This document shows positions 1-7,725 of a stretch of DNA of 36,073 nucleotides, in pieces (the first letter of the stretch is position 1; each line of letters starts with the position of its first letter). This DNA comes from a bacterium. Its GTDB lineage: Bacteria; Sysuimicrobiota; Sysuimicrobiia; Sysuimicrobiales; Thermofontiviventaceae. The notes beneath the pieces were generated by a model. That model did no database searches. It was given only the letters and a program-made list of their open reading frames with translations, and had not been told where the DNA came from. Location: positions 1-36,073 of the forward strand of contig JAUQQG010000076.1 of the NCBI GenBank assembly GCA_030550015.1. The letters run 5' to 3'. The translations under genes were made by a program, and so were the position numbers.

Positions 1-382
1 CCCAGAAGCCCTCGCAGGGCCAACGCGAAGTCCCCCTCGGCAAGCCCATGCAGGTACAACTCGGGCAACAGATCCGAAACCTCCTCGGTGCGGCGCGCAG
101 GTAGCGGAAGGATCCGGCTAGTAAACCGCTCCTCCAACCCCCGCACCCGAGGGCGGCGAATGGTGATGGTGCCGATGCCCAGCATCAGCCTACGGGGCTT
201 GCCATAGCCGTTCCTGTAACCCTGGACTTCATCCACTGCGACTCGCCGCTACCTAGCGGCCCCGGCCCAGCAATTCCATCCCCTCCTGCTCCAGGAGATC
301 CTGGATGAACTCCTGGATCTTCCCCCGACTCCTCCCATGTGGGCCTTGATGAGAGGGAGCTTTCCATGGTACGCTTGCTCAT
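1..382 (-). pseudogene. IS256-family (Mutator-type) transposase, frameshifted N-terminal part
   Basis: A broken transposase that runs off the left edge of the window. It begins with ATG at 382 (MSKRTME), preceded by an AGGAGG ribosome-binding site. The reading must then change frame to continue through IQEFIQDLLEQEGMELLGRGR, which ends in a stop, and change again near position 222 to read YRNGYGKPRR, RRPRVRGLEERF and ELYLHGLAEGDFALALRGLL. These segments are the characteristic N-terminal blocks of IS256/Mutator transposases, ahead of the DDE domain, which would lie outside the window. At least two frame changes and an in-frame stop mean it cannot make a working enzyme. I did not identify terminal inverted repeats. 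Confidence 0.85.
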
Positions 383-475
383 GGCGGTGTATCTCCTCCT
401 TTCTTCTTTCACAGATGTTTCTTCTTAGGAGGGAGAATACACCGCCTTCAGCAGAATTTCCATACCTTTGAGTTT

Positions 476-805
476 ACCTCGACCTTCCGGACCCTCAAGC
501 ACACCTTGGACCTGCGGCCCATCTACCACAGGCGGGAGGAGCGCATTCGCGCCCACGTTCTGCTGTGCTGGCTGGCCCTGCTACTCGTGCGGATCATTGA
601 GCTCCGCACGGGGCAGCGGTGGCCTCGGATCCACCGGATCCTCCAGCGGATGCATCTTGGAACCTTCGTAGGTCCAGAGGGGCAGGTCCAGCAGCGGACG
701 GAGATCACAGCGGACCAGCACCGGCTCTTCACCGCGCTGCGCATCCCCGAACCTCCACATATCTTCCACATCACCACCGGTCCACCCAAGAACAAGGGGC
801 TGTAG
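476..805 (+). pseudogene. C-terminal fragment of an IS1634-like (IS4 superfamily) transposase
   Basis: An open segment with no convincing start codon reads FRTLKHTLDLRPIYHRREE, then ERIRAHVLLCWLALLLVRIIE, then a tail with QQRTEITADQHRLFTALRIP and a natural TAG stop at 803-805. The block F-R-x-L-K, R-P-x-Y-H-R, E-E-R-I-R-A-H followed by a hydrophobic stretch is the hallmark of the C-terminal end of IS1634-type DDE transposases, around the last acidic catalytic residue. Only about 110 residues of a roughly 500-residue protein remain, so this is a remnant. It lies back to back with the IS256 remnant, about 90 bases from its start, which suggests one insertion-prone spot. Confidence 0.8.
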
Positions 806-853
806 ACATTATGTTAACGTGCTGTGATGGCTACTAGGAGAGGCTTTCTGTCA

Positions 854-1421
854 ATGCGTTGTCTACGGACTGTCGAACTCCGGTTAGACTCCCTAGGCCT
901 AAGCACGGTCACCGTGGAGCGGACTACCGGTCGATATGCGGACCGGTATGATCCGCAGACAAAGACCCTCTACCTCTCGAAGGGGGGTGGCTGATAGTCG
1001 CTCGGTGACAACCATGGGTGTTATCGCCCACGAGGTGGGACACGCACAGCAGGACGCGGAGGGCTACCGCGCCATGTGGGTACGCACCAGCATAGCCCTT
1101 CGGCTTCAGCAGCTGGCCACTCTCAACCCGTTTGTCTTCATCTGAGGGTTCTGGTTCGGCAACCCTTTCTTGATGGAGATCGGCGGCCTCATGCTACTGG
1201 GCATGGCCGTCTTCGCGCTGATCACCCTGCCGATAGAGCGGAACGCCAGTACCCGCGCCGTACATTTGCTCGAGCGGTCCGGTCTGATCACAGAGGAGGA
1301 GCGGTCCGGGGTGTGGGCGGTCTTGCGGGCGGCCGCCTTCACCTACCTGGCGGAATCGGTCTAGCGAGTCGCCATCTTCCTGTTCTTCTTTGTGGTCGTG
1401 GCGTTGGCCCGGACACGGTGA
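854..1421 (+). pseudogene. YugP-family zinc metallopeptidase, decayed
   Basis: Reading from ATG 854 gives a segment ending RYADRYDPQTKTLYLSKG. A run of six Gs near 980-986 then shifts the frame; removing one G restores VADSRSVTTMGVIAHEVGHA, which contains the HEXXH zinc site. The same frame continues through a TGA (1143-1145), a hydrophobic stretch, the conserved block LITLPIERNASTRAVHLLE, LITEEERSG and AAAFTYLAES, a TAG (1362-1364) and a last hydrophobic tail ending at TGA 1419-1421. This order matches membrane-bound zinc metallopeptidases of the YugP (Zn_peptidase_2) family. The first membrane segment and about 50 N-terminal residues are missing. One frameshift, two internal stops and the N-terminal loss argue for a true pseudogene, the only plus-strand gene trace besides the IS1634-like fragment. 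Confidence 0.85.
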
Positions 1422-1528
1422 GACATTGGACGTGCGGGCAAGTACGGGGATGATAGAAACAGAGGCATTGAACTTCTTGTCGGGTAACAACCGGCTTACT
1501 ACGAAAAGATTTGTGGTCAGGATCAATA

Positions 1529-1558
1529 GATCAAGATAGTAAGTCCATAATCTTGATC
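1529..1558. terminator. 9-bp inverted repeat between decayed YugP gene and dehydrogenase
   Basis: GATCAAGAT at 1529-1537 and ATCTTGATC at 1550-1558 are perfect complements with a 12-base loop. The hairpin lies about 46 bases beyond the stop of the minus-strand dehydrogenase. It is AT-rich and lacks a clear run of Ts, so a terminator role is only a guess from position. Confidence 0.3.
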
Positions 1559-1603
1559 AGCGCCGCCACCTGTACCTCACAATTTATGGCCAGCTACTTC
1601 GAG

Positions 1604-2611
1604 CTAGGGTACGTTCACAACATTCTGTGGCGCGCCAGTGAAAAATGCCTGGATATTCTCAATGGTGGTATCCAGGATCCGCTGGAGAGCCTCCTGGCTA
1701 TTGAAGGCGATATGGGGGGTGATGACCACGTTCTCCCGCCGGAGGAGTACATGGGCCCGGATCACTGCTTTGAGTTTTTCTTCAGCTTCCGGCATGTGAA
1801 GAAGGGCCCGCTCCTCCTCGATCAGTTCCTCCCCTTCCAGTACATCCAAGCCAGCTCCTGAGAGGATCCCTTCATCGAGAGCGCGGAGAAGAGCATCGGT
1901 ATCCACAACCCCACCCCTGGCGGTATTGATCAGGATCGCGCCCCGCTTCATTTGTTGGAATTTGGACCAATCCATCAGGTGGTGCGTGGCGGGCGTAAGT
2001 GGGATGTGCAAGGTGACGATGTCTGACTCCCGCAAAAGCTCCTCCAAGCTGACATACCGGAACCCCAGCACCTCGGCCAGGAGTGGCTGGGGCCTGATAT
2101 CGTAGGCGAGGACCTCCATGTTGAAACCCCTGGCGATACGGATGACGTGCAGGCCAATGCTTCCTGTCCCTACAACTCCCAGGATCTTCCCTTTGAGGTC
2201 AAATCCCCTCAGGCCATGTAAAGAGAAGTCTCCGCGTACTGTCCGGACATAGGCCTTGTGAATATTCCTGGAGAGGGCGAGGATGAGGGCGAAGGTGTGT
2301 TCCGCAACAGTATTCTCCCCATAGCGCGGGACATTGCAGACCACCACCCCTCTCCTCCGGCACGCTTCTAGGTCGATATGGTCGTAACCAGTGGAGCGTG
2401 TCACCACGAGACGGAGGTGGGGAATCTGTTCCAGGATATTGGAGGTGATGGGAGACCGGATGAAAATGGAAAGGACTTCAACGTCCGACATCGCAGCCAA
2501 GTGTGCCGGTTGGAGGGCGGATCGAGAAAAGCGCAACTCAACTCCCTGTAGCCGATTGGCCAGGTATTCCTCTTCCCACGCCTCTACCTCAAAGAAAGCG
2601 ACGGTTGACAT
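1604..2611 (-). CDS. D-isomer-specific 2-hydroxyacid dehydrogenase (D-lactate dehydrogenase-like)
   Basis: A 335-residue cytoplasmic NAD-dependent oxidoreductase that should interconvert a 2-keto acid and a D-2-hydroxy acid. The nucleotide-binding motif VVGTGSIG lies at residues 146-153, followed by an acidic residue at the end of the next strand (AYDIRP). The family's catalytic triad is visible: Arg232 in NTARGG, Glu261 in LDVLEGEE and His300 in ITPHIAFNS. The block SGAGLDVLEGE and the length fit the D-lactate dehydrogenase branch better than phosphoglycerate dehydrogenase, which usually has an extra C-terminal domain. Substrate cannot be decided from sequence. The ATG at 2611 has a GGAGGA ribosome-binding site 11 bases upstream. 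It stands alone, separated from the next feature, tRNA-Val, by 480 bases. Confidence 0.93.
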   Translation of the reverse strand: MSTVAFFEVEAWEEEYLANRLQGVELRFSRSALQPAHLAAMSDVEVLSIFIRSPITSNILEQIPHLRLVVTRSTGYDHIDLEACRRRGVVVCNVPRYGENTVAEHTFALILALSRNIHKAYVRTVRGDFSLHGLRGFDLKGKILGVVGTGSIGLHVIRIARGFNMEVLAYDIRPQPLLAEVLGFRYVSLEELLRESDIVTLHIPLTPATHHLMDWSKFQQMKRGAILINTARGGVVDTDALLRALDEGILSGAGLDVLEGEELIEEERALLHMPEAEEKLKAVIRAHVLLRRENVVITPHIAFNSQEALQRILDTTIENIQAFFTGAPQNVVNVP

Positions 2612-3094
2612 GAGGCTATTTCCTCCGTTTCATCGGCACATCTTCTCGAGCACACCCTTTTCGGAGCTCCCCCAAAGAAAATTAGCGATCCACCGAAATG
2701 GGTCCTTTGTACTTCGCGGGTCCCTCACAAATTTCTGAACGGCGTTCTATCCCTTTGCATAGGGACACCGGGGAAGAGGTCCTGTAGGAGTGTTTGAGAG
2801 GGAGGTCACTCTCGCGAACAAGAGTCTGTGGTGGGTGGCGCTGGCCTTCCCGGAACTCGGAAGCCTTCTGGAGCTGTTGTGGCACGTCGCACCTCCATTC
2901 CTGAACATACTTGCAGTCAGCGATTTCCCAAAATATGGCGTCAACGTTGACTCAGGAAGTTCGAGGAGAGTTGTTGGGATGGGACATGGACGAAAAGATG
3001 GTACTCTGCTTTCGGAAACGCAAAAACCCACTTTTTGACGACTATCCGGAAGCCGCGCGAATGGCTGAAATACTTACGGAAGGCCAGATTCGCT
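2612..3094. other. intergenic stretch with no recognisable gene
   Basis: This 483-base stretch between tRNA-Val and the dehydrogenase start contains short open frames on both strands, none with a family motif, coding-like composition or good ribosome-binding site. A plus-strand frame starting near 2986 (MDEKMVLCFRKRKNPLFDDY) looks protein-like but runs into the antisense of the tRNA. The last 30 bases on the dehydrogenase side hold that gene's leader. It may be the remnant of something inserted next to the tRNA 3' end, but I see no integrase or attachment duplication. Confidence 0.5.
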
Positions 3095-3170
3095 TGGTGG
3101 GCGAGGCAGGGATCGAACCTGCGACCTCCTCCTTGTAAGGGAGGCGCTCTTTCCACTGAGCTACTCGCCC
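3095..3170 (-). tRNA. tRNA-Val (anticodon UAC)
   Basis: Read on the minus strand from 3170, a full cloverleaf forms: acceptor GGGCGAG paired with CTCGCCC, D stem GCTC/GAGC, anticodon stem CCTCC/GGAGG with loop CTTACAA (anticodon TAC), and T stem GCAGG/CCTGC with loop TTCGATC. The discriminator base is A and the CCA end is encoded (3097-3095), giving 76 bases. A UAC anticodon reads GUA and GUG valine codons. Confidence 0.97.
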
Positions 3171-3179
3171 TTCCATTCG

Positions 3180-3215
3180 GTCTACACGGTCTGCACAGTC
3201 TACACGGTCTGCACG
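3180..3215. repeat. tandem array of four 9-base units (GTCTRCACR)
   Basis: Four units in a row: GTCTACACG, GTCTGCACA, GTCTACACG, GTCTGCACG. The array ends 10 bases before the 5' end of tRNA-Val and follows the hairpin that comes after murA. The same unit forms a seven-copy array at 16972-17034. Confidence 0.9.
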
Positions 3216-3240
3216 GGGCTCGGCAGGAGCTCCCTTTGGC

Positions 3241-3256
3241 GGGATGAACCCATCCC
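3241..3256 (-). terminator. hairpin directly after murA
   Basis: GGGATG (3241-3246) and CATCCC (3251-3256) pair perfectly around a 4-base loop, starting 7 bases after the murA stop codon. There is no T-run after it on the transcribed strand, so it may be a 3'-end stabiliser or weak terminator rather than a classic intrinsic terminator. A TATAAT sequence overlaps the murA stop (3262-3267) and could be the -10 of a tRNA-Val promoter, though I see no matching -35. Confidence 0.45.
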
Positions 3257-3262
3257 TACATA

Positions 3263-4519
3263 TTATACCCGTTCGACCTTCGCCCCGAGCGCCTTGAGCT
3301 TGTCCACGAGGTTCTCATATCCCCGATCCAGGTTTTCCAAATTTGTGATTTCGGTCTTCCCTCTGGCCACCAGACCGGCAAGCACTACAGCTGCCCCGGC
3401 CCGGATGTCCACGGCTTCCACCGGAGCTCCTGTCAGATACTCCACCCCTGTGATAATGGCTGTATCCTTCTCCACCCGAATGTTCGCGCCCATGCGCCGT
3501 AGCTCATCAACGTACCCAAAGCGGGATTCAAAGATGGTCTCCCGGATCGTGGAGGTTCCCTTCGCTACAGTCATGAGAGCGGCAAAGGGCGGGTGAAGAT
3601 CTGTAGGGAACCCAGGATAGGGTGCCGTATCTATGTCCACGGCCCGAAGCTCTCCCCTCCCCCGTGCCCGTACCCCTTCCCCGTCAACGGTGATCTCGAT
3701 GCCCGCCTCTTCAAGCTTGGTGAGGAGCGCGGTGATGTGCTCAGGGATCAACCCTTCCACAAGCACATCCCCTTGGGTGATGGCGCCAGCGATCAGGTAT
3801 GTCCCAGCCTCCAGGCGATCTGGGATAACTGCGTAGTGAGCACCATGAAGCTTCCGGACTCCTTCAATGACGATGGTGGGAGTGCCTGCCCCCCGAATCT
3901 TGGCCCCCATCGCCGTGAGTAACACGGCGGTGTCTACGACCTCAGGCTCACGGGCAGCGTTCTGGAGGACCGTTGTCCCGCTGGCTGTGCTCGCGGCCAT
4001 CATCAAATTGATGGTAGTCCCCACGCTACTCCGGGGGACATAGAAGACGGTCCCTTGGAGCCGCCTCTTTTGGACCCGAGCTTTCACGTACCCGTGCTCC
4101 GTGACGACCTTCGCGCCCAGGGCCTGGAACCCCCGGATGTGAAAGTCCACTGGGCGGGAGCCGATCGAACATCCCCCCGGAAGCGGCACCTCCGCTCTCC
4201 CGAGCCGGCCCAGGAGGAGGCCGGCAGTGTAGAAAGATGCACGCATGTGGCGGCAGAGCTCATAGGGAGCAACATGGGTAGATAGCTCTCGGGCATCGAT
4301 GACGAGCCTTCCCTGGCCCTCGAACTCCACGCGCACCCCGAGCGCCTGGAGGATTTCGCTCAGGGTAAAAACATCCTTACACCGGGGGACGTTCTCCAGG
4401 ACGGTCACGTCGGGAGCAAGGCAGGCTGCCGCCATGGCCGCCAGCGTGCTGTTCTTCCCGCCAGAGACCGCTACCTTCCCCTGGAGCCTATTTCCTCCCT
4501 CGATGATCAACTTGTCCAT
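3263..4519 (-). CDS. murA: UDP-N-acetylglucosamine 1-carboxyvinyltransferase
   Basis: First committed step of peptidoglycan synthesis: transfers enolpyruvate from PEP to UDP-GlcNAc in the cytoplasm. Translation from ATG 4519 gives 418 residues, the family's usual length, starting [12 protein letters not shown]. Lys22 and Asn23 (SGGKNS) and the PEP-reactive Cys117 in [12 protein letters not shown] are present, so the enzyme should be sensitive to fosfomycin. The catalytic Asp region [16 protein letters not shown] is intact. A longer reading from TTG 4573 adds 18 residues that the family lacks, so I prefer 4519. It lies 69 bases downstream of the ireB/reoM homologue on the same strand with no obvious terminator between, so the two are probably co-transcribed. 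A hairpin follows its stop. Confidence 0.97.
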   Translation of the reverse strand: MDKLIIEGGNRLQGKVAVSGGKNSTLAAMAAACLAPDVTVLENVPRCKDVFTLSEILQALGVRVEFEGQGRLVIDARELSTHVAPYELCRHMRASFYTAGLLLGRLGRAEVPLPGGCSIGSRPVDFHIRGFQALGAKVVTEHGYVKARVQKRRLQGTVFYVPRSSVGTTINLMMAASTASGTTVLQNAAREPEVVDTAVLLTAMGAKIRGAGTPTIVIEGVRKLHGAHYAVIPDRLEAGTYLIAGAITQGDVLVEGLIPEHITALLTKLEEAGIEITVDGEGVRARGRGELRAVDIDTAPYPGFPTDLHPPFAALMTVAKGTSTIRETIFESRFGYVDELRRMGANIRVEKDTAIITGVEYLTGAPVEAVDIRAGAAVVLAGLVARGKTEITNLENLDRGYENLVDKLKALGAKVERV

Positions 4520-4588
4520 CGCCTCATCTTTCTTCCACACCTCTTTTCCTCTCTTACGCAAAGTGGTTCGCAACGACCCTTAGATGGT

Positions 4589-4858
4589 TCAAGTACTCCA
4601 CTTGGTCTCGATGTAGAAGCGCACCAGCTCCTCCACAATCCTTTCCCTGTCTACCTTCCGGATCACCGTGCGCGCGTCCTTATGGCTCGTGATAAAGGTG
4701 GGATCTCCGGAAAGGATGTATCCTACGATCTGATCGATGGGGTTGTACCCCTTCTCCAGGAGGGCCTCATAGACGTACCGAAGGATCTCTTCGATCCCAA
4801 CTGGAGGTTGGGCCCCGATCCGGAAAACACCTGTCCGCTCGCGCTCGCGTTCCGACAT
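4589..4858 (-). CDS. ireB: IreB/ReoM family regulatory phosphoprotein (UPF0297)
   Basis: An 89-residue protein with the family core [34 protein letters not shown] and a C-terminal helix [14 protein letters not shown]. In Enterococcus (IreB) and Listeria (ReoM) this small protein is phosphorylated on an N-terminal threonine by a PASTA-domain serine/threonine kinase, and in Listeria it controls ClpCP-dependent degradation of MurA. Thr9 here (ERTGVF) lines up with the phosphorylated threonine of ReoM (QTMFYNF). The ATG at 4858 has a GGGAGG site 6-7 bases upstream. The gene usually sits between alaS and a Holliday-junction resolvase gene in Firmicutes; here it directly precedes murA. Identity is firm from the core motifs; the MurA link is known for the family and inferred here. 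Confidence 0.93.
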   Translation of the reverse strand: MSERERERTGVFRIGAQPPVGIEEILRYVYEALLEKGYNPIDQIVGYILSGDPTFITSHKDARTVIRKVDRERIVEELVRFYIETKWST

Positions 4859-4956
4859 ATCCTGCCTCCCCCCTCGGGGTTTCCTTCCTCACGCCCGAGA
4901 GACTTTCCCTTGTTCCTTCCAGTTTCACGCGCTCCCCTCCAAGGAGGCCCAGTTTC

Positions 4957-5760
4957 TTAACGGGCAGGGAGCGGCTGACACCGCGGACAGTAGTAGCTCG
5001 ATCGCCCACTTACCCTCCGCATCTCCAGAGGCGTCCCACACCGAGGGCAGGGTGCATCTTCCTCTCGCACAGGAATCAGCTCACCACCGGGCTCCCCACG
5101 CCTCAGGAGGTTCCTCACAGCTTCCCGAAGGCATCTACGGATCGCTTCGAAGAGCGCCTTCTCTTCCTGTGGACGAAGCTCTTCCACGCGCCGCATGGGA
5201 GAAAGGCCTGCCTGGAAGAGTACCTCGTCGGCATAGATATTCCCTAACCCGGCGATAAAATCCTGGCGCAGGAGGAGCGACTTCAGCATCCCTTTCCTAC
5301 CCCGGAGGCGCCGCCGAAACGCAGCCAGCGTAAACTCCGAAGCTAGGGGCTCGGGACCAAGGGTGGAGAAACCCTTGAGGAGGTTGATCTCCTCTGGGTG
5401 GAGGAGGTGGGCATGCCCCAGGCGGCGCGCATCCACAAACCTCAACTCCTTTCCTCCCTCCAGAAGAAAGGTCAGACGTGTGTGAGGATCTACTCGGGTT
5501 CCTCGGGATTCGACTACGAGGTCCCCGGTCATGCGCAGGTGGATGACCAGGATCCTCCCATCGTCGATCTCAAACACAATGTATTTCCCGCGCCGGCGGA
5601 TCGCCTGAACCTTCTTGTTAGACAGGAGCCTGGCAAAGAGGGCAGGAGCTGGATGGCGGACGGTACGAGGGGAGAGCACCTCTACCTCGAGGATCTTCCG
5701 GCCGACGACATGCGGGCGGATACGCTGAACGACTGCCTCGACATCAGGAAGCTCGGGCAT
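4957..5760 (-). CDS. mutM: formamidopyrimidine-DNA glycosylase (Fpg/MutM)
   Basis: Bifunctional base-excision repair glycosylase/AP lyase that removes 8-oxoguanine and formamidopyrimidines. Translation from ATG 5760 gives 267 residues beginning MPELPDVE, so Pro2 becomes the catalytic N-terminal nucleophile and Glu3 the acid. An upstream in-frame GTG would bury Pro2, so it is rejected. Lys59 corresponds to the conserved DNA-contacting lysine. QDFIAGLGNIYADEVLFQAG is the helix-two-turn-helix block. The C-terminal zinc finger has Cys238, Cys241, Cys258 and Cys261. The gene is 98 bases upstream of ireB on the same strand; a CCTCC/GGAGG inverted repeat (4936-4947) lies just after its stop and may separate the transcripts. 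Confidence 0.97.
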   Translation of the reverse strand: MPELPDVEAVVQRIRPHVVGRKILEVEVLSPRTVRHPAPALFARLLSNKKVQAIRRRGKYIVFEIDDGRILVIHLRMTGDLVVESRGTRVDPHTRLTFLLEGGKELRFVDARRLGHAHLLHPEEINLLKGFSTLGPEPLASEFTLAAFRRRLRGRKGMLKSLLLRQDFIAGLGNIYADEVLFQAGLSPMRRVEELRPQEEKALFEAIRRCLREAVRNLLRRGEPGGELIPVREEDAPCPRCGTPLEMRRVSGRSSYYCPRCQPLPAR

Positions 5761-5976
5761 CACAGTACCCCGGCGATCACATCCCTAGGATGAGAAGGAC
5801 CCCTGCAGAGGAACGGAGCAGGATCACGGCGGCATTGGCTGGTGCGACCCTGAGCGCATCCTCGGGATAAGCTCGAGCGGTTTTCACCGCGCGCAGGTCA
5901 AGAGGGATTGTCATGAGCGACATCAGGGCGAAATGGGGTGATGGCCAGCACGCTCATGAGCCCATCCCAGCTCTCC

Positions 5977-7668
5977 TCATCCCATCTTCCGTTCCTCCTC
6001 CATGAGGACGCGCCTGAGGATCTTGCCCACGAGAGACTTTGGTAACTCCGAGCGGAACTCCACAAAGCGTGGGACCTTGTAGGGAGCTAGACGCTGGCGA
6101 CAGAAGTCGATGAGCTCCTCGCTCGTTGCCTTCTCTCCTTCCTTCAGGACGACGAACGCCTTGACAACCTCTCCCTTGTACGGATCAGGGATGCCGATGG
6201 CAGCCGCCTCCTTCACCGCCGGGTGCTGGTACAAGACTTCCTCGACCTCACGAGGGTAGACGTTGAAGCCGCCGGTGATGATCATTTCCTTCTTGCGGTC
6301 AACGATGTAGAAGTAGCCGTCCTCGTCCATCTTGCTGATGTCGCCGGTGTACAGCCACCCGTCCCGCAGGGCTGCTGCTGTCTCCTCAGGACGGTTGTGG
6401 TACCCTTTCATGACCTGCGGCCCCCGGATGACCAACTCCCCAATCTCTCCGGGTGGGAGGTCCCTGGTCCCGGTCTCCACATCCACGATCTTGGCCTCAG
6501 TATCTGGGAATGGAATGCCAATGGAGCCAGCCTTGCGCAGGCCGAAGATGGGGTTGCAGTGGGTGACTGGAGATGCCTCTGTGAGCCCATACCCCTCTAC
6601 GAGCTTTCCTCCCGTCACCTCCTCGAACTGGCGCTGGACCTCCACAGGGAGGGGAGCTGCCCCGCTGATGCAGGCCTTGATGGAACGGAGGTTGTAGCGG
6701 GTGACCCTAGGATGGTTGAGGAGGGCGATATACATGGTGGGAACCCCAGGAAAGTAGGTAGGGCGATAGCGCTGGATAGCCTTCAGGACATCCTCGGCAG
6801 AGAACCTCGGGAGGAGGACGATATGTCCTCCTGTACGGACGCTGAAGTTCATCACGACGGTCATGCCATACGAGTGGAAGAACGGCAGCACACCGAGGGT
6901 AGTATCCTGACCCTCCCGGACCATAGTGAACCAAGAGATCGATTGGATCGTGTTGGCCACAAGGTTGCGGTGGGTGAGCATTGCCCCCTTCGGCGTCCCC
7001 GTGGTCCCTCCCGTGTACAGGAGGACCGCCACATCATCGGGCTTGACCTCCACCTGGGGAGGCCGGGCAGAGGCGCGTTCCAGCAAGCGGACGAGCCGGT
7101 GGACGGTAGGACTCTCCTGGATCTTCACCCAATGACCTTCCCTCTTCGCCTTGAGAGGATAGAGGAGGCGCAACAAAGGGGGAAGGTAGTCCTGGATCCC
7201 GGTGAAAATGATGTGCCTCACCGAGGTCTCCCCAACCACCGCCGCAACCCGCGGGTAGAGCATATCCAGGACGACAGCGATCTCTGCACCGCTATCCTTC
7301 AGCTGGAGGGTGATCTCCCGCTCGGTGTAGAGGGGATTGAAGGGAACGACCACACCCCCGGATCGGAGGGTCCCATAATAGGCGATAAGGAACTGCGGGC
7401 AGTTGGGGAGGTGAAGGGAAACCTTCCCTCCTGGCCTGAGCCCAAGCTCGACAAGCGCTGAAGCAAACTTGTTGGCCAAGGTCAGCAACTTCCGGTAGGT
7501 CAGGGTGGCCCCGAAAAAGGTACACGCGGGCCGATCCCCAAATCGGTTGGCAGCCTCCTCTAAGAACTGGAAGAGGGGAATTTCGGGGTAGGTCAGCGTG
7601 GTGGGCACTCCGGGTTCGTAGTGGCGGAGCCAGGGGCGCTCTACCTCCCTGGTAACTTCCTCGGTCAT
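5977..7668 (-). CDS. fadD: long-chain fatty-acid--CoA ligase (AMP-forming)
   Basis: Activates free fatty acids to acyl-CoA with ATP, feeding the fadN-fadA-fadE beta-oxidation genes 3-10 kb upstream on the same strand. The 563-residue protein carries the ANL-superfamily motifs in order: P-loop YTGGTTGTPKG at residues 218-228, GYGLTEASP from 359, the ribose-binding Asp in WLYTGD (443), the hinge DRKKEMIITGG and the C-terminal catalytic Lys549 in LPKSLVGKILRR. The N-terminal block with PWLRHYEPGVP resembles Bacillus LcfA-type enzymes. The ATG at 7668 is preceded by GGGAGGGAG. It starts 57 bases after the acylase-family gene, so both may share a transcript. Chain-length preference cannot be read from the sequence. 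Confidence 0.95.
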   Translation of the reverse strand: MTEEVTREVERPWLRHYEPGVPTTLTYPEIPLFQFLEEAANRFGDRPACTFFGATLTYRKLLTLANKFASALVELGLRPGGKVSLHLPNCPQFLIAYYGTLRSGGVVVPFNPLYTEREITLQLKDSGAEIAVVLDMLYPRVAAVVGETSVRHIIFTGIQDYLPPLLRLLYPLKAKREGHWVKIQESPTVHRLVRLLERASARPPQVEVKPDDVAVLLYTGGTTGTPKGAMLTHRNLVANTIQSISWFTMVREGQDTTLGVLPFFHSYGMTVVMNFSVRTGGHIVLLPRFSAEDVLKAIQRYRPTYFPGVPTMYIALLNHPRVTRYNLRSIKACISGAAPLPVEVQRQFEEVTGGKLVEGYGLTEASPVTHCNPIFGLRKAGSIGIPFPDTEAKIVDVETGTRDLPPGEIGELVIRGPQVMKGYHNRPEETAAALRDGWLYTGDISKMDEDGYFYIVDRKKEMIITGGFNVYPREVEEVLYQHPAVKEAAAIGIPDPYKGEVVKAFVVLKEGEKATSEELIDFCRQRLAPYKVPRFVEFRSELPKSLVGKILRRVLMEEERKMG

Positions 7669-7725
7669 GGTGATCTCCCTCCCATCTCACTTTTCCTATT
7701 TCCCTTCCCCTGTCTCCTTTCCCTC

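Noticed and set aside
1143-1145. TGA in the YugP-family gene as a selenocysteine codon
   Set aside because: It falls in a region that is not conserved as cysteine in the family, and the gene also has a frameshift and a TAG stop.
2986-3138. Plus-strand frame running from the intergenic region into tRNA-Val
   Set aside because: Its C-terminal part (EAGIEPATSSL) is the well-known translated antisense of a tRNA, a common false gene call.
5777-5914. Minus-strand 45-codon frame ending 17 bases before mutM with a hydrophobic C-terminal end
   Set aside because: No ribosome-binding site before its ATG, no recognisable motif, and its length is within chance for this composition.
6223-7461. Long plus-strand open frame opposite the acyl-CoA ligase gene
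   Set aside because: It mirrors a well-supported gene with full motif content; the antisense frame is open because of codon bias in GC-rich DNA.
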